Positions 17,345 through 27,471 of a DNA stretch of 64,000 nt are shown here, one piece after another. The DNA comes from Yaniella halotolerans DSM 15476 (GTDB lineage Bacteria > Actinomycetota > Actinomycetes > Actinomycetales > Micrococcaceae), in contig NZ_ATVQ01000001.1 of NCBI RefSeq assembly GCF_000420805.1, positions 620,001 through 684,000 of the forward strand, written 5' to 3'. A program made the position numbers and the translations under genes. Position 1 is the stretch's first letter, and each line of letters begins with the position of its first letter. A model generated the notes under the pieces. The model was not told where the DNA came from, made no database searches, and saw nothing but the letters and a program-made list of their open reading frames with translations.

Positions 17345-19166
17345 GCTTTCCTCCAGTTTCGTGCTCAAGTTTCCCGCACCTATCCAACCAGACATTCTTA
17401 TCCATGGTTTGAGGCGACAAAGTTTTTACATTTGCATGAGTGATTTTCGAGTGAAATGGCCGATGGTCGTCTTCTCCAAGTCCGAACAGCTCCTCGTGGA
17501 GCTTCTCGCCTTCGCGTAAACCAGTGAACTTGATTTCAACGTCCTTGCCAGACATTGCAATCATGCGTGTGGCAATATCCATGATCTTTACCGGTTCGCC
17601 CATATCTAGAATAAGGACCTCTCCCGTACTACCGACCGCTCCAGCTTGAATGACCAGCTGACATGCCTCCGGGATCGTCATAAAGTATCTCGTAACGTCC
17701 GGATGAGTCACTGTTACCGGCCCACCGCGTTCGATAAGGGTCCTAAACGTAGGAAGCATCGACCCGCGACTCCCAATGACATTTCCGAACCGAACAGAAA
17801 GATAAGGCCGCCCTGTCTCTTGCCCCATCCAGGCCGTGAGCTTCTCAGCGACGCGTTTTGAATGTCCGAGCACGCTCGTTGGATTTGCTGCCTTATCCGT
17901 ACTGATATTGATGAACGTTTCGACATTCACATTTTTCGACGCGTTGAGCACGTTCAAAGTCCCCAGCACATTAGTTTTCCAAGCCTCTTCAGGGTACTGC
18001 TCAAGCATAGGTACGTGTTTGAGCGCTGCCGCGTGGTAGACAACTTGGGGTTTACGGTCCTGAAAGACTTTTTCTAATGCATCCGGTTCCCGAATATCAG
18101 CAAGCACTACATCTTTAGTATGCAGTAGGCCGTGGCCGACTGCTTCAATTTGTGCCAGCTGGAGTCCTGTTTCATCACGGTCCACCATGATCAGCTCAGC
18201 GGGTGCATATTTGAGGAGCTGGTGAGACAGTTCGGATCCGATGGAGCCACCCGCGCCGGTTACAAGTACACGTTTTCCTGCGACGTAACCGGCAATCGAC
18301 TCCACCTCGGTATCGACTGGTTGCCGCCCGATCAGGTCCTCGATCGAAATATCGCGTAGATCAGAAAGCTGTGTATTACCTTCTAGAAGTTGGTCCAGCA
18401 ATGGGAGGACTTTTACTGATAAGCCAGCTTCGGCTGATGCATCTGAAATTCGCCGCACCAGATCGGAGTCTGCCCGTCCGATAGCAATGATGAGTTCAGT
18501 GGCTCGTGTGTCTTCGGCAACCCTGGCAATGTCTTCGAAGCCGCCCTTGACGTGAACACCTCGGATCTCAAGATTCGAAATTTCTGGGTCATCGTCAAGC
18601 AATGCGACTGGCCGATACGGGGAATCTATGTCGGTCTGCATCCGCCGGATGATGGTCTCACCTAGATATCCAGCCCCATAAACTATAGTCCGTGCTGCAT
18701 TATCTCCAGGGGCGCTTCGGCGTTCTCGCAAGAGTCTAACCATGTAGCGAACGCCCAACATGAGCACCAGGGTGATGGGAGTAGCAATCATCGCGGTGCT
18801 TCGTGGGATATCCCAGCCTGCTCCGAAAATAAGAATCAAGATGGTAGCTAAAGCACCTACCAGCACCACGAGATAGGCAATGGTCTTGACTTCCTCGAAG
18901 GAACCGTAAGAATGCCGCCCACGGTATATCCCCATGACGAAGCCAATCCCAGCCTGAAGTAGAGCGGCGCCAAAGCCAAACAGTAGCAGGCCGCTCCAAG
19001 TCAATTGACTCAGGTCAAATTCGTATCGCAACCAACCGGCGACAACAATGGCTGCCAACCAGACAATCATGTCTACCGTGAGGAAAACCAAACGTATGAG
19101 ACGTGTGCGAAACCGTCTACTCAAGATGCCTCCACTGAAATATGAGGTTCGGTCTATGGTTTTCAT
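17334..19166 (-). CDS. Membrane UDP-HexNAc 4,6-dehydratase (PglF/WbpM/CapD-like)
   Basis: 610-residue enzyme with four N-terminal membrane helices (~15-140), a Rossmann-like linker domain (FVYGAGYLG-type, here TIVYGAGYLGE) and a C-terminal SDR domain. The SDR part has VTGAGGSIGSEL (~305), ISTDKAANPT and LGHSK. The family makes UDP-2-acetamido-2,6-dideoxy-4-keto-hexose from UDP-GlcNAc, the first step to bacillosamine. The ATG at 19166 is preferred over the TTG at 19196. Downstream are PglE-, PglC- and PglD-like genes. It is a close paralogue of 35847-37691. Confidence 0.92.
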   Translation of the reverse strand: MKTIDRTSYFSGGILSRRFRTRLIRLVFLTVDMIVWLAAIVVAGWLRYEFDLSQLTWSGLLLFGFGAALLQAGIGFVMGIYRGRHSYGSFEEVKTIAYLVVLVGALATILILIFGAGWDIPRSTAMIATPITLVLMLGVRYMVRLLRERRSAPGDNAARTIVYGAGYLGETIIRRMQTDIDSPYRPVALLDDDPEISNLEIRGVHVKGGFEDIARVAEDTRATELIIAIGRADSDLVRRISDASAEAGLSVKVLPLLDQLLEGNTQLSDLRDISIEDLIGRQPVDTEVESIAGYVAGKRVLVTGAGGSIGSELSHQLLKYAPAELIMVDRDETGLQLAQIEAVGHGLLHTKDVVLADIREPDALEKVFQDRKPQVVYHAAALKHVPMLEQYPEEAWKTNVLGTLNVLNASKNVNVETFINISTDKAANPTSVLGHSKRVAEKLTAWMGQETGRPYLSVRFGNVIGSRGSMLPTFRTLIERGGPVTVTHPDVTRYFMTIPEACQLVIQAGAVGSTGEVLILDMGEPVKIMDIATRMIAMSGKDVEIKFTGLREGEKLHEELFGLGEDDHRPFHSKITHANVKTLSPQTMDKNVWLDRCGKLEHETGGKLVD

Positions 19167-19275
19167 AGGCCACGGGCCCTTAAAAGTACCTGACAATGAC
19201 CTTAGAGTAACCTGAAAATGCGTGACAGGCCACTAAAACATAAAATGTTTCAAAGTTCAATTATGATCTTGAGAT

Positions 19276-20556
19276 CTACAATCGAAGGTCTACATTTTCA
19301 GCGGGCAGAACGCCCTTAATGTCGTATAGAACCGATTTCTCGTCCTTCTGTAGCTCTTGCATATCTATGCTGTTTTTGAAGTCCTCGTGTGCAACCGCGA
19401 GGATGACACCATCGTATGAACCGACACTCGGCTTCTCCAGCAGCTCAACACCTAAGTGTTCGCGAGCTTCAGCGGGGTCTGCCCAAGGATCGTATACGTT
19501 GACGTCTATACCGTAGTCTTCAAGTTCGGCGATGATATCGATGACCCTGGTATTTCTGAGATCTGGCGTATTTTCTTTGAACGTGAGTCCGAGCATCAGG
19601 ATTCTCCCACCATTGATCGGCAGACCGCGGTTCGCCATGAGTTTGACCATCTCTGAAGCTACATACGAACCCATACCATCATTGAGGCGACGGCCAGCGA
19701 GAATGATCTCTGGATGGTACCCAACAGCTTTAGCCTTGTGCGTGAGATAATACGGGTCCACACCAATGCAGTGGCCGCCCACGAGCCCCGGAGAAAAATT
19801 CAGGAAGTTCCACTTCGTACCAGCAGCTTTCAGCACATCACGGGTATCGATTTCTAACCGGTTAAAGAGCACCGCGAGTTCATTGATCAGTGCGATGTTG
19901 ACGTCACGTTGAGTATTCTCAATGACTTTTGCTGCCTCAGCTACTCGGATAGATGGAGCTTTATGGGTGCCAGCGGTGATGATCTGGCGGTAGAGACTGT
20001 CGATGAATTCGGCAGCCTCAGGGGTCGAGCCCGAAGTCACTTTGATGATGTTTGGTAGCGTGTTTTTCTTGTCGCCGGGGTTGATACGTTCGGGGCTGTA
20101 CCCAACAACGAAGTCTTCATTGAAAGCAAGGCCTGAAGTTTCTTCAAGCACTGGAACACACCGTTCTTCTGTAGCGCCGGGGAAGACAGTGGACTCGAAA
20201 ATAACCGTGTCGCCAGGCTTGAGCGCAGCACCGATCGATCTCGAGGCCGCGAGGATAGGACCGAGGTCCGGTTCCTTATTCTCATCGATTGGTGTAGGCG
20301 CTGTAACGACATAAACGTTGGCTGCTTTTAGATCGTCTGCATTCGCAGAAACTTCCAAGTTTGATTGGATGGCTGCCTTCAAAGCTTCGTCAGATACTTC
20401 AAGTGTGCGGTCGTGCCCCTGATTGAGCTGCCCAACACGCTGTTCGTTGATATCAAAGCCAAGAACGTCGAAGTGTTTCGCGAACTCTACGGCTAACGGT
20501 AGTCCGACGTATCCTAATCCTAGAACTGCAATTCGGGCTGTGCTTAAGTCAGTCAT
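19276..20556 (-). CDS. UDP-HexNAc 6-dehydrogenase (TviB/WbpO-like)
   Basis: Nucleotide-sugar dehydrogenase oxidising the C6 hydroxyl of UDP-GlcNAc or UDP-GalNAc to a uronic acid with two NAD+. The 426-residue protein has the NAD motif [33 protein letters not shown], and the catalytic Cys in [16 protein letters not shown]. These match the TviB/WbpO branch rather than UDP-glucose dehydrogenase. The ATG at 20556 has AAGGGG seven nt upstream; six extra codons upstream lack support. It heads the region 1 gene run and likely works with the 4-epimerase at 12557-13504. Confidence 0.92.
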   Translation of the reverse strand: MTDLSTARIAVLGLGYVGLPLAVEFAKHFDVLGFDINEQRVGQLNQGHDRTLEVSDEALKAAIQSNLEVSANADDLKAANVYVVTAPTPIDENKEPDLGPILAASRSIGAALKPGDTVIFESTVFPGATEERCVPVLEETSGLAFNEDFVVGYSPERINPGDKKNTLPNIIKVTSGSTPEAAEFIDSLYRQIITAGTHKAPSIRVAEAAKVIENTQRDVNIALINELAVLFNRLEIDTRDVLKAAGTKWNFLNFSPGLVGGHCIGVDPYYLTHKAKAVGYHPEIILAGRRLNDGMGSYVASEMVKLMANRGLPINGGRILMLGLTFKENTPDLRNTRVIDIIAELEDYGIDVNVYDPWADPAEAREHLGVELLEKPSVGSYDGVILAVAHEDFKNSIDMQELQKDEKSVLYDIKGVLPAENVDLRL

Positions 20557-20750
20557 GAATATCCCCTTTACCAACTCTTATACGGCTCAAGCCGGAGCCA
20601 CTCAGAAACTTTTCGTGCTCCAGCAACACTCTGCGAACCTGTGGTGCTACCCGGCTCAAGAAGGCTAAAGCACGTCACTCAGGTTATCCTAAGGTTTATT
20701 TAGCAAGAGCCTGCGTCATAATATTTCTTTGGCGCACGATTTACAGTGGT

Positions 20751-21371
20751 CTAACACCGCGCTGTTGTTTGCCACGCTGCCTTCAGAAACGCAGCGTTCT
20801 CATACACGATATGCCATGACCATTGCGATGCGGTGAGATCTTGCTCGGAAAAGACCACGTTCACATCAACCTCAGCGTCCATACATTGTTCAAATATGAA
20901 TCGTGTCCTGAATGCATGGAACGAATCCGTTACCACCGTTACCTTGCCCCACGCATGCTCTTGGGCGAGGTCGCTAATCGCGTGTACCTCACCAATTGTG
21001 GCATCTTCTGCCGGGGTAAAGCACATCACCCCATTTTCACTCTCGTCTTCGCAATAACGAGACAGCGGTACACCGTCCTTGGCCGTCATCTGATGGTTCA
21101 TGGGATCGTGATCGAAGTAGGAGATCAGTAATGTTTCAGCCACATCATCGGAAATGAGTTGTTTTGCCATCGGCAACCGGTTCTGTTGAGGGGCCAAGCT
21201 CACGACTACATCGGCCTTGTCGTCGAGAGCACCCTGAGAAGGCAAAACGATGTTCACAGAGGCATACGCGAACCATCCGATGGCCCCAATAATGGCAACG
21301 CCAGCAAATATCTTCAGAGCACGGCGCAATGGCCGCCGCGATGATGTATTTCTGCGCAGTTTTGCCGGCAT
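20751..21371 (-). CDS. YdcF/SanA-like DUF218 protein
   Basis: 206-residue protein with one N-terminal membrane anchor (~20-42) and an extracytoplasmic DUF218 domain. The family motifs are visible: an early acidic strand (DDKADVVVSLA), SYFDHDP, and VTVVTDSFHAFRTRFIF, the conserved His-Arg region. Proteins of this family affect envelope permeability and in some actinobacteria sit beside polysaccharide genes; the biochemical reaction is unknown. It is divergent from galE and 176 bp upstream of the dehydrogenase gene. Confidence 0.8.
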   Translation of the reverse strand: MPAKLRRNTSSRRPLRRALKIFAGVAIIGAIGWFAYASVNIVLPSQGALDDKADVVVSLAPQQNRLPMAKQLISDDVAETLLISYFDHDPMNHQMTAKDGVPLSRYCEDESENGVMCFTPAEDATIGEVHAISDLAQEHAWGKVTVVTDSFHAFRTRFIFEQCMDAEVDVNVVFSEQDLTASQWSWHIVYENAAFLKAAWQTTARC

Positions 21372-21550
21372 TGTCGCTCAATTCTCTACCGTCGATCTCA
21401 GGCGGAATCCGCCTGCAACTATCTTACGTAATGTCAGTTATACACCAATCCCACGCCTCCATGGGATGCCTGCTATTTAGAAAAAACTACAAGTAACCTT
21501 TGACAAAATTATGCCTTACCCCGAGGTCAAAACCTGGGTACAGTAATAGT

Positions 21551-22570
21551 GTGCGTGTACTTCTGACCGGCGGCGCCGGATATATAGGTAGCCATACTGC
21601 GGTGGTCCTTCTCGAAGAGGGACATGACGTTGCAGTGCTCGATGACTTGTCCAATAGTCATGTTGAAGCACTGAATCGAGTCGAGCAGCTTACCGGCAAG
21701 TCAATCGATTTTCTTGAAGGTGACCTCGCTGATGCGCAACTCGTTCAGCGCTATTTTGATGAGAACAATTTTGACGCTGTCATCCATCTTGCTGGGCTCA
21801 AGGCTGTGGGCGAGTCAGTGGAACAGCCCACGCGTTATTACCAGACCAACCTGTCCACGACTTTGACGCTGCTAGATGCCATGCGTAAAAGTGATGTTCA
21901 GCGACTTGTCTTCAGCTCGTCCGCCACGGTCTATGGCGACCCGCAGAGTCCTCTTATCTCGGAGGAGCATCCTGTAGGAGCTGGAATTCAGAACCCATAC
22001 GGGTGGTCCAAACTTATGAATGAACAGATCATTCGAGATACCGCTCGTGCATGGCCTGAACTTTCGGTGGTGAACCTTCGGTATTTCAACCCGGTAGGTG
22101 CACACTCTTCTGGCCGTATCGGTGAAGACCCCTCTGGCATCCCGAACAACCTGATGCCTTTCATCTCGCAGGTTGCTGTTGGAAAACGACTTCAATTAGC
22201 TGTCTTTGGGCAGGACTACGATACCCGGGACGGGACCGGAGTGCGCGACTATATCCATGTCATGGATTTAGCCGAAGGGCACGTCGCCGCGTTGGCGAAA
22301 ACGACACCCGGTGTGGAGACGTATAACCTAGGTACCGGTACTGGCACCAGTGTGTTGGAAGCGGTTCAGACTTTCGAACATGTTTCTGGAAAACAGATCC
22401 CCTACGAGGTCAAGGCCCGGCGTGAAGGTGACTTAGCAACCGTGATCGCGGATTCACATCGTGCCGGGGAAAAGCTGGGCTGGCAGACTTCTCGAACTTT
22501 TGAGGATGCTTGCCGAGATGCGTGGAAGTGGCAAGTGCAGAACCCAGATGGATATGGCCCTTCGCGCTAG
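21551..22570 (+). CDS. galE: UDP-glucose 4-epimerase
   Basis: Interconverts UDP-glucose and UDP-galactose for the Leloir pathway and polysaccharide precursors. The 339-residue protein has VLLTGGAGYIGSH at the N-terminus, SSSATVYGDP (~122) and the catalytic Tyr/Lys pair in NPYGWSKLMNE (~150), plus the GalE-specific RYFNPVGAH and GVRDYIHVMDLA. The start is the GTG at 21551: it gives the standard GalE length, and TACAGT at 21539-21544 lies six nt before it, which suggests a leaderless mRNA. It is the only plus-strand gene between the two polysaccharide loci. Confidence 0.95.
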   Translation: MRVLLTGGAGYIGSHTAVVLLEEGHDVAVLDDLSNSHVEALNRVEQLTGKSIDFLEGDLADAQLVQRYFDENNFDAVIHLAGLKAVGESVEQPTRYYQTNLSTTLTLLDAMRKSDVQRLVFSSSATVYGDPQSPLISEEHPVGAGIQNPYGWSKLMNEQIIRDTARAWPELSVVNLRYFNPVGAHSSGRIGEDPSGIPNNLMPFISQVAVGKRLQLAVFGQDYDTRDGTGVRDYIHVMDLAEGHVAALAKTTPGVETYNLGTGTGTSVLEAVQTFEHVSGKQIPYEVKARREGDLATVIADSHRAGEKLGWQTSRTFEDACRDAWKWQVQNPDGYGPSR

Positions 22571-22607
22571 CTGCTAGTCACTAAGCACTGCTTTCAAATT
22601 TTCTATC

Positions 22608-23999
22608 TTAGGACTCCGGGACCGCAACGTAGGGTTCCCGCCCACCCCGGCGTAGTACGTAGTACGCCAGCGGGATTAATAACAAGTAGAGCGGAACGGT
22701 CATCCAACTGGCAAGCGCCACAGTGTGCTCGATTGAAAAGCCAATCGTACCGCCAATAATATAGCCCGCTGAGACGACCAGCAGGGCTAGAAGTTGCCAC
22801 CATAGTAGCCACGTTTGGGTCCTGTAGACAGTGAATGTAGTCGCGACCGTAGTGCTCATGAAGCGTGCCCATAATAATGGGAGCAGACTTTGGGCAATCA
22901 AACCTGCCACAGCCCAGTTTTCGCCAAAGATCGGTCCAAATAAATACCGGCTTGCCAAGTACAGGACGATGAATACTGGGACCGAAGCCAACGATAGCCC
23001 TATGAGCAACCTGAAGAATAACTTCCGTGCCTCCGCAGGGTTCTCTTTCCTCGCTGCACTCTCGCGGAGATACACACGCGAGACACCGGAGAGGATGACA
23101 TTTAGCGGCAGGCCTACGGCTGCGAGCGCAAAGGAAAACAGCCCCAGGTCATTCGCTGCGTAAAACCACGCCAAGATGACGACCTGACTGTTCCAAGCCA
23201 TGGTCTCCAACAATGAGTTCGGCGCACCTACCAAGGGAAAATCTCGATACTCTGACACAAGCTTGGTGAGTTTATCTTTCGGTTGGAATCTGTCGAGGGC
23301 GTCTTTTACAAATTGCCCTCTGCCTCGGAGGAGAATCCCTATCGCGACGAGTGATTGTGTTACCGCCCCCATGATCAAGCCCAGGACCCCTGCGCCTGCC
23401 AAGCCTCCGAGTATCTGTAGCCCACCTGACGACAACTTTTGCGATACGGGTACCCTACTCAGCTGCCGGTACGAACCGTCTCGTGTAGCTACTGCACTGA
23501 GAGTCAGTGAAATACCAGAAATCAGCGCGCTCACAGGCACCAGTAGCAACCAGCCACCCAACGTAGCGAAGAAGGCTCCTCCGAAAAAGAAATGCAGGAT
23601 CAGCGCCACGACAAACAACGCAGACGAAACGACGGTCGAACACACTATGGATAGTCGGAACAGACCATAAACTGTCTTCGCACCCCTGCGGGTTCGCGGT
23701 GGTAGGAGAATAGCTGCTTCAAATTTCAGGCCGACAACACTGCCTAGTATTGTGACAAGCGCGGTAAATACTCCAAAGACCCCATAATCAGCGGATGAAT
23801 AGAGCCGGGTTATCACTGGCATGAGGGCAAAGGAAATGACTTGGCCTGCAGCTGTACCGGTCGCGAGGAGTGCCATTGACCGCAGCATTGTAGGAAAACG
23901 TTTCAATGCTTCTCCCTGTCGTTGCGAAGGGCTAACACGACGAAGACTCCAAGACTTTTGCGCATTACGAGACTCCATATCAAACTGCTCTCTTCGCAT
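22608..23999 (-). CDS. Oligosaccharide flippase (Wzx-like), second locus
   Basis: MOP-superfamily flippase for the region 2 repeat unit. The protein of about 463 residues has a ~45-residue cytoplasmic N-terminus, then LLATGTAAGQVISFALMPVI and MPVITRLYSSADYG, the characteristic first two segments of Wzx proteins, and about twelve helices in all. The start is uncertain: the ATG at 23999 overlaps the polymerase stop by 20 bp, and one at 23978 would just clear it. It is the last gene of the region 2 operon and converges with galE across a 37-bp gap. Confidence 0.87.
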   Translation of the reverse strand: MRREQFDMESRNAQKSWSLRRVSPSQRQGEALKRFPTMLRSMALLATGTAAGQVISFALMPVITRLYSSADYGVFGVFTALVTILGSVVGLKFEAAILLPPRTRRGAKTVYGLFRLSIVCSTVVSSALFVVALILHFFFGGAFFATLGGWLLLVPVSALISGISLTLSAVATRDGSYRQLSRVPVSQKLSSGGLQILGGLAGAGVLGLIMGAVTQSLVAIGILLRGRGQFVKDALDRFQPKDKLTKLVSEYRDFPLVGAPNSLLETMAWNSQVVILAWFYAANDLGLFSFALAAVGLPLNVILSGVSRVYLRESAARKENPAEARKLFFRLLIGLSLASVPVFIVLYLASRYLFGPIFGENWAVAGLIAQSLLPLLWARFMSTTVATTFTVYRTQTWLLWWQLLALLVVSAGYIIGGTIGFSIEHTVALASWMTVPLYLLLIPLAYYVLRRGGREPYVAVPES

Positions 24000-25209
24000 G
24001 ATGATTCCGCCATAACTCGCCCGCAGGATGCTTTGCATCATCTCGTGATTTGGCACGCCGCGCGACTAGCAGCGCCATGAACAGAACAGCCCAGGCGGGC
24101 CGGAAATTGGAGTATGCGGTCAGCGTCAGGAACATGACGGCTACACCCAACGTTGCGGCAAAGACTGCTTTATTCCGGAATGAAACGATTAAGGCACTAA
24201 TAATGACGAGCAAAAAGAGCGCGAGTCCAATCAAGCCACCGTCGACGAGGGCTTGGACAAAATGATTATGCATGATCCTGGAATCAAATGGCGCACCATT
24301 TGGGCCGTATCCGAGCAACAGGCGCCAATCTGATTGTTCCATAAGTTCGATGCCGGTTCGCCAGATCTCATCGCGAGCACTTCCGCTATCTTCCAGGAGC
24401 GCATCAATGGATAACCGCTCACGGACTTCCTCGGGAACGAGAGGTAGTAGAAGCCTTCCTGCAGCAAAGATTCCGATAAAACCGAGAATAGTGACCAATA
24501 AAAATTTTCCGAATCCTTGCCCTGCGAATCGGAGTGCTACCGCACAGATCACCACAAAACTAGCGATCGCTCCGGCCCTGGATCCGGTCATGAGCACAAT
24601 ATAAAAGGCTCCCAAGGTGGCGGCCAGCGCGGCTATACGAATAGGTCCTGACTTCTCTAAGGCGGCCTCAACAAAGTATGCAAGTGGCATCAGAAAGTAC
24701 GCGGAAAATTCGTTGGGATCGGATCCGCCCGAAGGCAGGACAAGATGCGTCCGGTTGCCGAATTCTGCTTGCTCACCAAACACCAAAAAGAGCACCGCTG
24801 CGAATACTGCTAAGAGCATCCATGAAAAGCGGATAATACGTAGGTCACTCTCAGTAACCGGGAGCATGGCCATCAGAACCAACGCTCCAATCAAGAGCAC
24901 CATCCCCAAGGCTACGGTCAGTTGCGAACCTATTCGTGCAGTCCATATGACCGACAGAAAAATCCAAGCAGCGTAAGCTACCCAAAAAACTGCACCCCCC
25001 GATAGGTTGAGCACGGCTCGAGTTTGATACAACAAAAACAAGGCAACAGCACAAATCACAAAGGTGATGAGCCGTTGAGCAGACCCAAAAGCCCCCAACT
25101 GAAACATCGTCATTGGCAAGGACAGAATAAAAAACGCAATCATCACGCCAGACATACTGATGCGCTGGTCAGCGGAGGGGACGGCCCTTATGTCTAGTCT
25201 TTGGTGCAC
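23980..25209 (-). CDS. O-antigen ligase/polymerase family membrane protein (Wzy)
   Basis: 409-residue polytopic protein of the Wzy_C/O-antigen ligase family, the probable polymerase of region 2. It has ten or more hydrophobic segments. The large external loop near ~290-320 contains LLLGYGPNGAPFDS and MHNHFVQALVDGGLIGL, the conserved G-x-G and H-N-x-x-x-x-x-x-x-x-G motif. The GTG at 25209 has GAGG five nt upstream. It differs in architecture from the region 1 polymerase (3032-4495), so the two loci probably make different polymers. Confidence 0.87.
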   Translation of the reverse strand: MHQRLDIRAVPSADQRISMSGVMIAFFILSLPMTMFQLGAFGSAQRLITFVICAVALFLLYQTRAVLNLSGGAVFWVAYAAWIFLSVIWTARIGSQLTVALGMVLLIGALVLMAMLPVTESDLRIIRFSWMLLAVFAAVLFLVFGEQAEFGNRTHLVLPSGGSDPNEFSAYFLMPLAYFVEAALEKSGPIRIAALAATLGAFYIVLMTGSRAGAIASFVVICAVALRFAGQGFGKFLLVTILGFIGIFAAGRLLLPLVPEEVRERLSIDALLEDSGSARDEIWRTGIELMEQSDWRLLLGYGPNGAPFDSRIMHNHFVQALVDGGLIGLALFLLVIISALIVSFRNKAVFAATLGVAVMFLTLTAYSNFRPAWAVLFMALLVARRAKSRDDAKHPAGELWRNHHAKRAV

Positions 25210-25223
25210 GGCTGCCTCAATGG

Positions 25224-26372
25224 TTATCTCTCACAGCCGGAGCCTGTATAGAGGGCACTATACGATTCAATGCATCGTTCCCATGAAAAGGCAGCCGCAC
25301 GCTGCGACGCTTGTTCGCTCAACCGCTCTTGCAAGGAGTGGTCCACTGCCATTCGCTCCATGGCTTCGGTCATGACCTTAATGTCACCGGGTGGCACCAG
25401 GATTCCTTCAACACCATCACGCACGATGTCGTTGACGCCGTCGACTGCTGTCACGGCAGCGGGGAGGCCAGCTGCCAAACCTTCGAGCAGGGAAAGTGGG
25501 AAGCCTTCGGTCCGTGATGCGGAGACAAAGACATGCTGTGTTTTGAGAATGTCTGGAACATCTGCCCGATTGCCGAGAAGGGTCACATACTTAGATAACC
25601 CGAGGTCATCTATCTGCTGCTCGAGTTGCTCATGGAGCGGTCCGCCCCCGACTATGGTGAGTCGGCTCTTAGCATGGAGATCAGGCTGCATCTTCGAAAA
25701 AGCAGTGATGAGATCCCCATGCTGCTTCACCGGCAGCAGTGAACCAACCGCGACAAAACGCGTCGTGTCCGAAGCTCGCTGCTGACCTTCTGGTGCTTGG
25801 GCAAAACGTCCAAAGTCCACCCCATTGGGGACCAACGGAATATTTGACTCGGGTATCTCAAATGCTGAAGAAGCCGACTCACGAACTGCCCGTGATATCG
25901 AAACTGGCGTGAACTTCAACAGCCGCATGAGCCGCTTACTGGCGCCAAGTCGTACACCGGGTTCTGCATGCCCGGCCATACTGTGAAGGGTATGCAGCCG
26001 AACTGTGCTCTTCGGTAAGAAGAGGACTCCAAGCGAGACATGCAGCAGAGAACCAATGTTCGTGTGCACGACTTTCGGTTTGAGACGGACCAGTTCTAGT
26101 GCGCTTTGCAGAATGGACTGGGTTCGTGAACGGCCGCCAATGGTTTTCACTTCAATCCCAGCGTTGTGTAGTTCTTCTAGCTGGGATTGCTGCACCTGCC
26201 CACGCGTGACCAATACGGTAATACGAAACTTCGCTGGGTCAAAACGTACCGCGAGCTCGGCAACAAACTTTTCAGCGCCTCCGGTGAGCAGTGTAGGCGT
26301 CGCCAACACCACGCTGATGGGCTCTTTCACACCATCAGTCTGGTTGAGCTTTATGGCTTTTCTAGTTTTCAA
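25224..26372 (-). CDS. Glycosyltransferase family 4
   Basis: 382-residue GT-B enzyme. It opens with ISVVLATPTLLTGGAEKF (the GGAE loop of GT4), then VPNGVDFGRF, FVAVGSLLPVKQH and the donor motif SRTEGFPLSLLEGLAAG. I chose the TTG at 26372 because AAGGGG lies six nt upstream and the codon overlaps the stop of the preceding gene; a GTG at 26393 is less well placed. It is followed after 14 nt by the polymerase gene. Sugar specificity is unknown. Confidence 0.9.
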   Translation of the reverse strand: MKTRKAIKLNQTDGVKEPISVVLATPTLLTGGAEKFVAELAVRFDPAKFRITVLVTRGQVQQSQLEELHNAGIEVKTIGGRSRTQSILQSALELVRLKPKVVHTNIGSLLHVSLGVLFLPKSTVRLHTLHSMAGHAEPGVRLGASKRLMRLLKFTPVSISRAVRESASSAFEIPESNIPLVPNGVDFGRFAQAPEGQQRASDTTRFVAVGSLLPVKQHGDLITAFSKMQPDLHAKSRLTIVGGGPLHEQLEQQIDDLGLSKYVTLLGNRADVPDILKTQHVFVSASRTEGFPLSLLEGLAAGLPAAVTAVDGVNDIVRDGVEGILVPPGDIKVMTEAMERMAVDHSLQERLSEQASQRAAAFSWERCIESYSALYTGSGCER

Positions 26373-27471
26373 CGGTTGCCCCTTCCCATACACGCCGGTA
26401 GGCGTTCACGACTATCGAGACGTCGTACTCACGCTGGACTTGTTCATACCCTTTTTGGCCCACCGCTGTGCGATAGTCGTCGTCAGTCATAAGCGTGCAT
26501 AAAGCATCTTGTAACTGGGCTACAGCTCCCGGTTCGACCAGCACTCCCGCACCCTGGGATAACATTTCGGGAATCCCACCCACGGTGGTCGCGACAACCG
26601 GTTTACTCAACGACATCGCTTCCAAAATCACATTGGGGAATCCCTCAGAGTAACTAGGTAACACCAACATGTCCGAGTCGCCCAACGTGGCCATCGCTTG
26701 ATCGTGTGTGACTTCTCCGGTGATCTTCCAGCGTTCCGAAGCGAACCTTGTGGTCAATTCTTCGCGATAGTCTTCTGCTACCCCACCGACAAGCTTCAGC
26801 GACCATCCTGGAAACATCGGGGCTAAGCGTTCCCATGCTTCTAAGAGATCTTCTACACCCTTATTTGGCACGACCCAGCCCAGATACAAAATGGTGCGCT
26901 CATCAGATGGTTCGCTGTCGATGCCTGCTGCCGGACTAGCCACCGGATTGGCAATGACCTGAGCCGATATATGTGGCCAACGTTTACCGGCTTCTTCGGC
27001 ACTTCGTTCGTCTAGGACAATTAAGGTATCTATCAGTCGTGCCAGAAGATCCATCAGCGTGCGTTCAAAGCTACGCCTACGCAATATTTTGGGGAGTCTT
27101 CCATGGTGCAAATGCAAGACAATGTTTGCTCGTAGGGTTTTGCCTACCAGAGCGACTGCAGTATCTCGTATGAGCGATATGTTGCCACTGGTCGCAATAT
27201 GGAGTGCTGATGGTTTGCGTACACGGCTGTCTTGCACGAGCCGCTTGACCGTGGTCACAAGGCTACGGAATCCCCCGGTCACTCTTTCCAGCTTTGATTG
27301 TCCATCCAGACGTCGGCGTTTGGGACTGGTATTGACGATCCCGTAGTCAATGCCCTGGACCTGAAGTTCTTGGGTAACCAGCGCCGTCCACTGCGTCACC
27401 CCACCGATGGGCGGCGCTACCGGTCCGACCAACATGATGTGCGGGTCTGTCTTTGTTTGATTCATAAACAT
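26362..27471 (-). CDS. Glycosyltransferase family 4
   Basis: 369-residue GT-B enzyme of region 2. The N-terminus (IMLVGPVAPPIGGVTQW) and the C-terminal YLGWVVPNKGVEDLLEAW and YSEGFPNVILEAMS are typical GT4 elements. The upstream stop and this start form a TAATG overlap with the sugar transferase gene. It probably adds the second or third sugar of the repeat unit. The reaction is inferred from family only. Confidence 0.9.
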   Translation of the reverse strand: MFMNQTKTDPHIMLVGPVAPPIGGVTQWTALVTQELQVQGIDYGIVNTSPKRRRLDGQSKLERVTGGFRSLVTTVKRLVQDSRVRKPSALHIATSGNISLIRDTAVALVGKTLRANIVLHLHHGRLPKILRRRSFERTLMDLLARLIDTLIVLDERSAEEAGKRWPHISAQVIANPVASPAAGIDSEPSDERTILYLGWVVPNKGVEDLLEAWERLAPMFPGWSLKLVGGVAEDYREELTTRFASERWKITGEVTHDQAMATLGDSDMLVLPSYSEGFPNVILEAMSLSKPVVATTVGGIPEMLSQGAGVLVEPGAVAQLQDALCTLMTDDDYRTAVGQKGYEQVQREYDVSIVVNAYRRVWEGATVEN

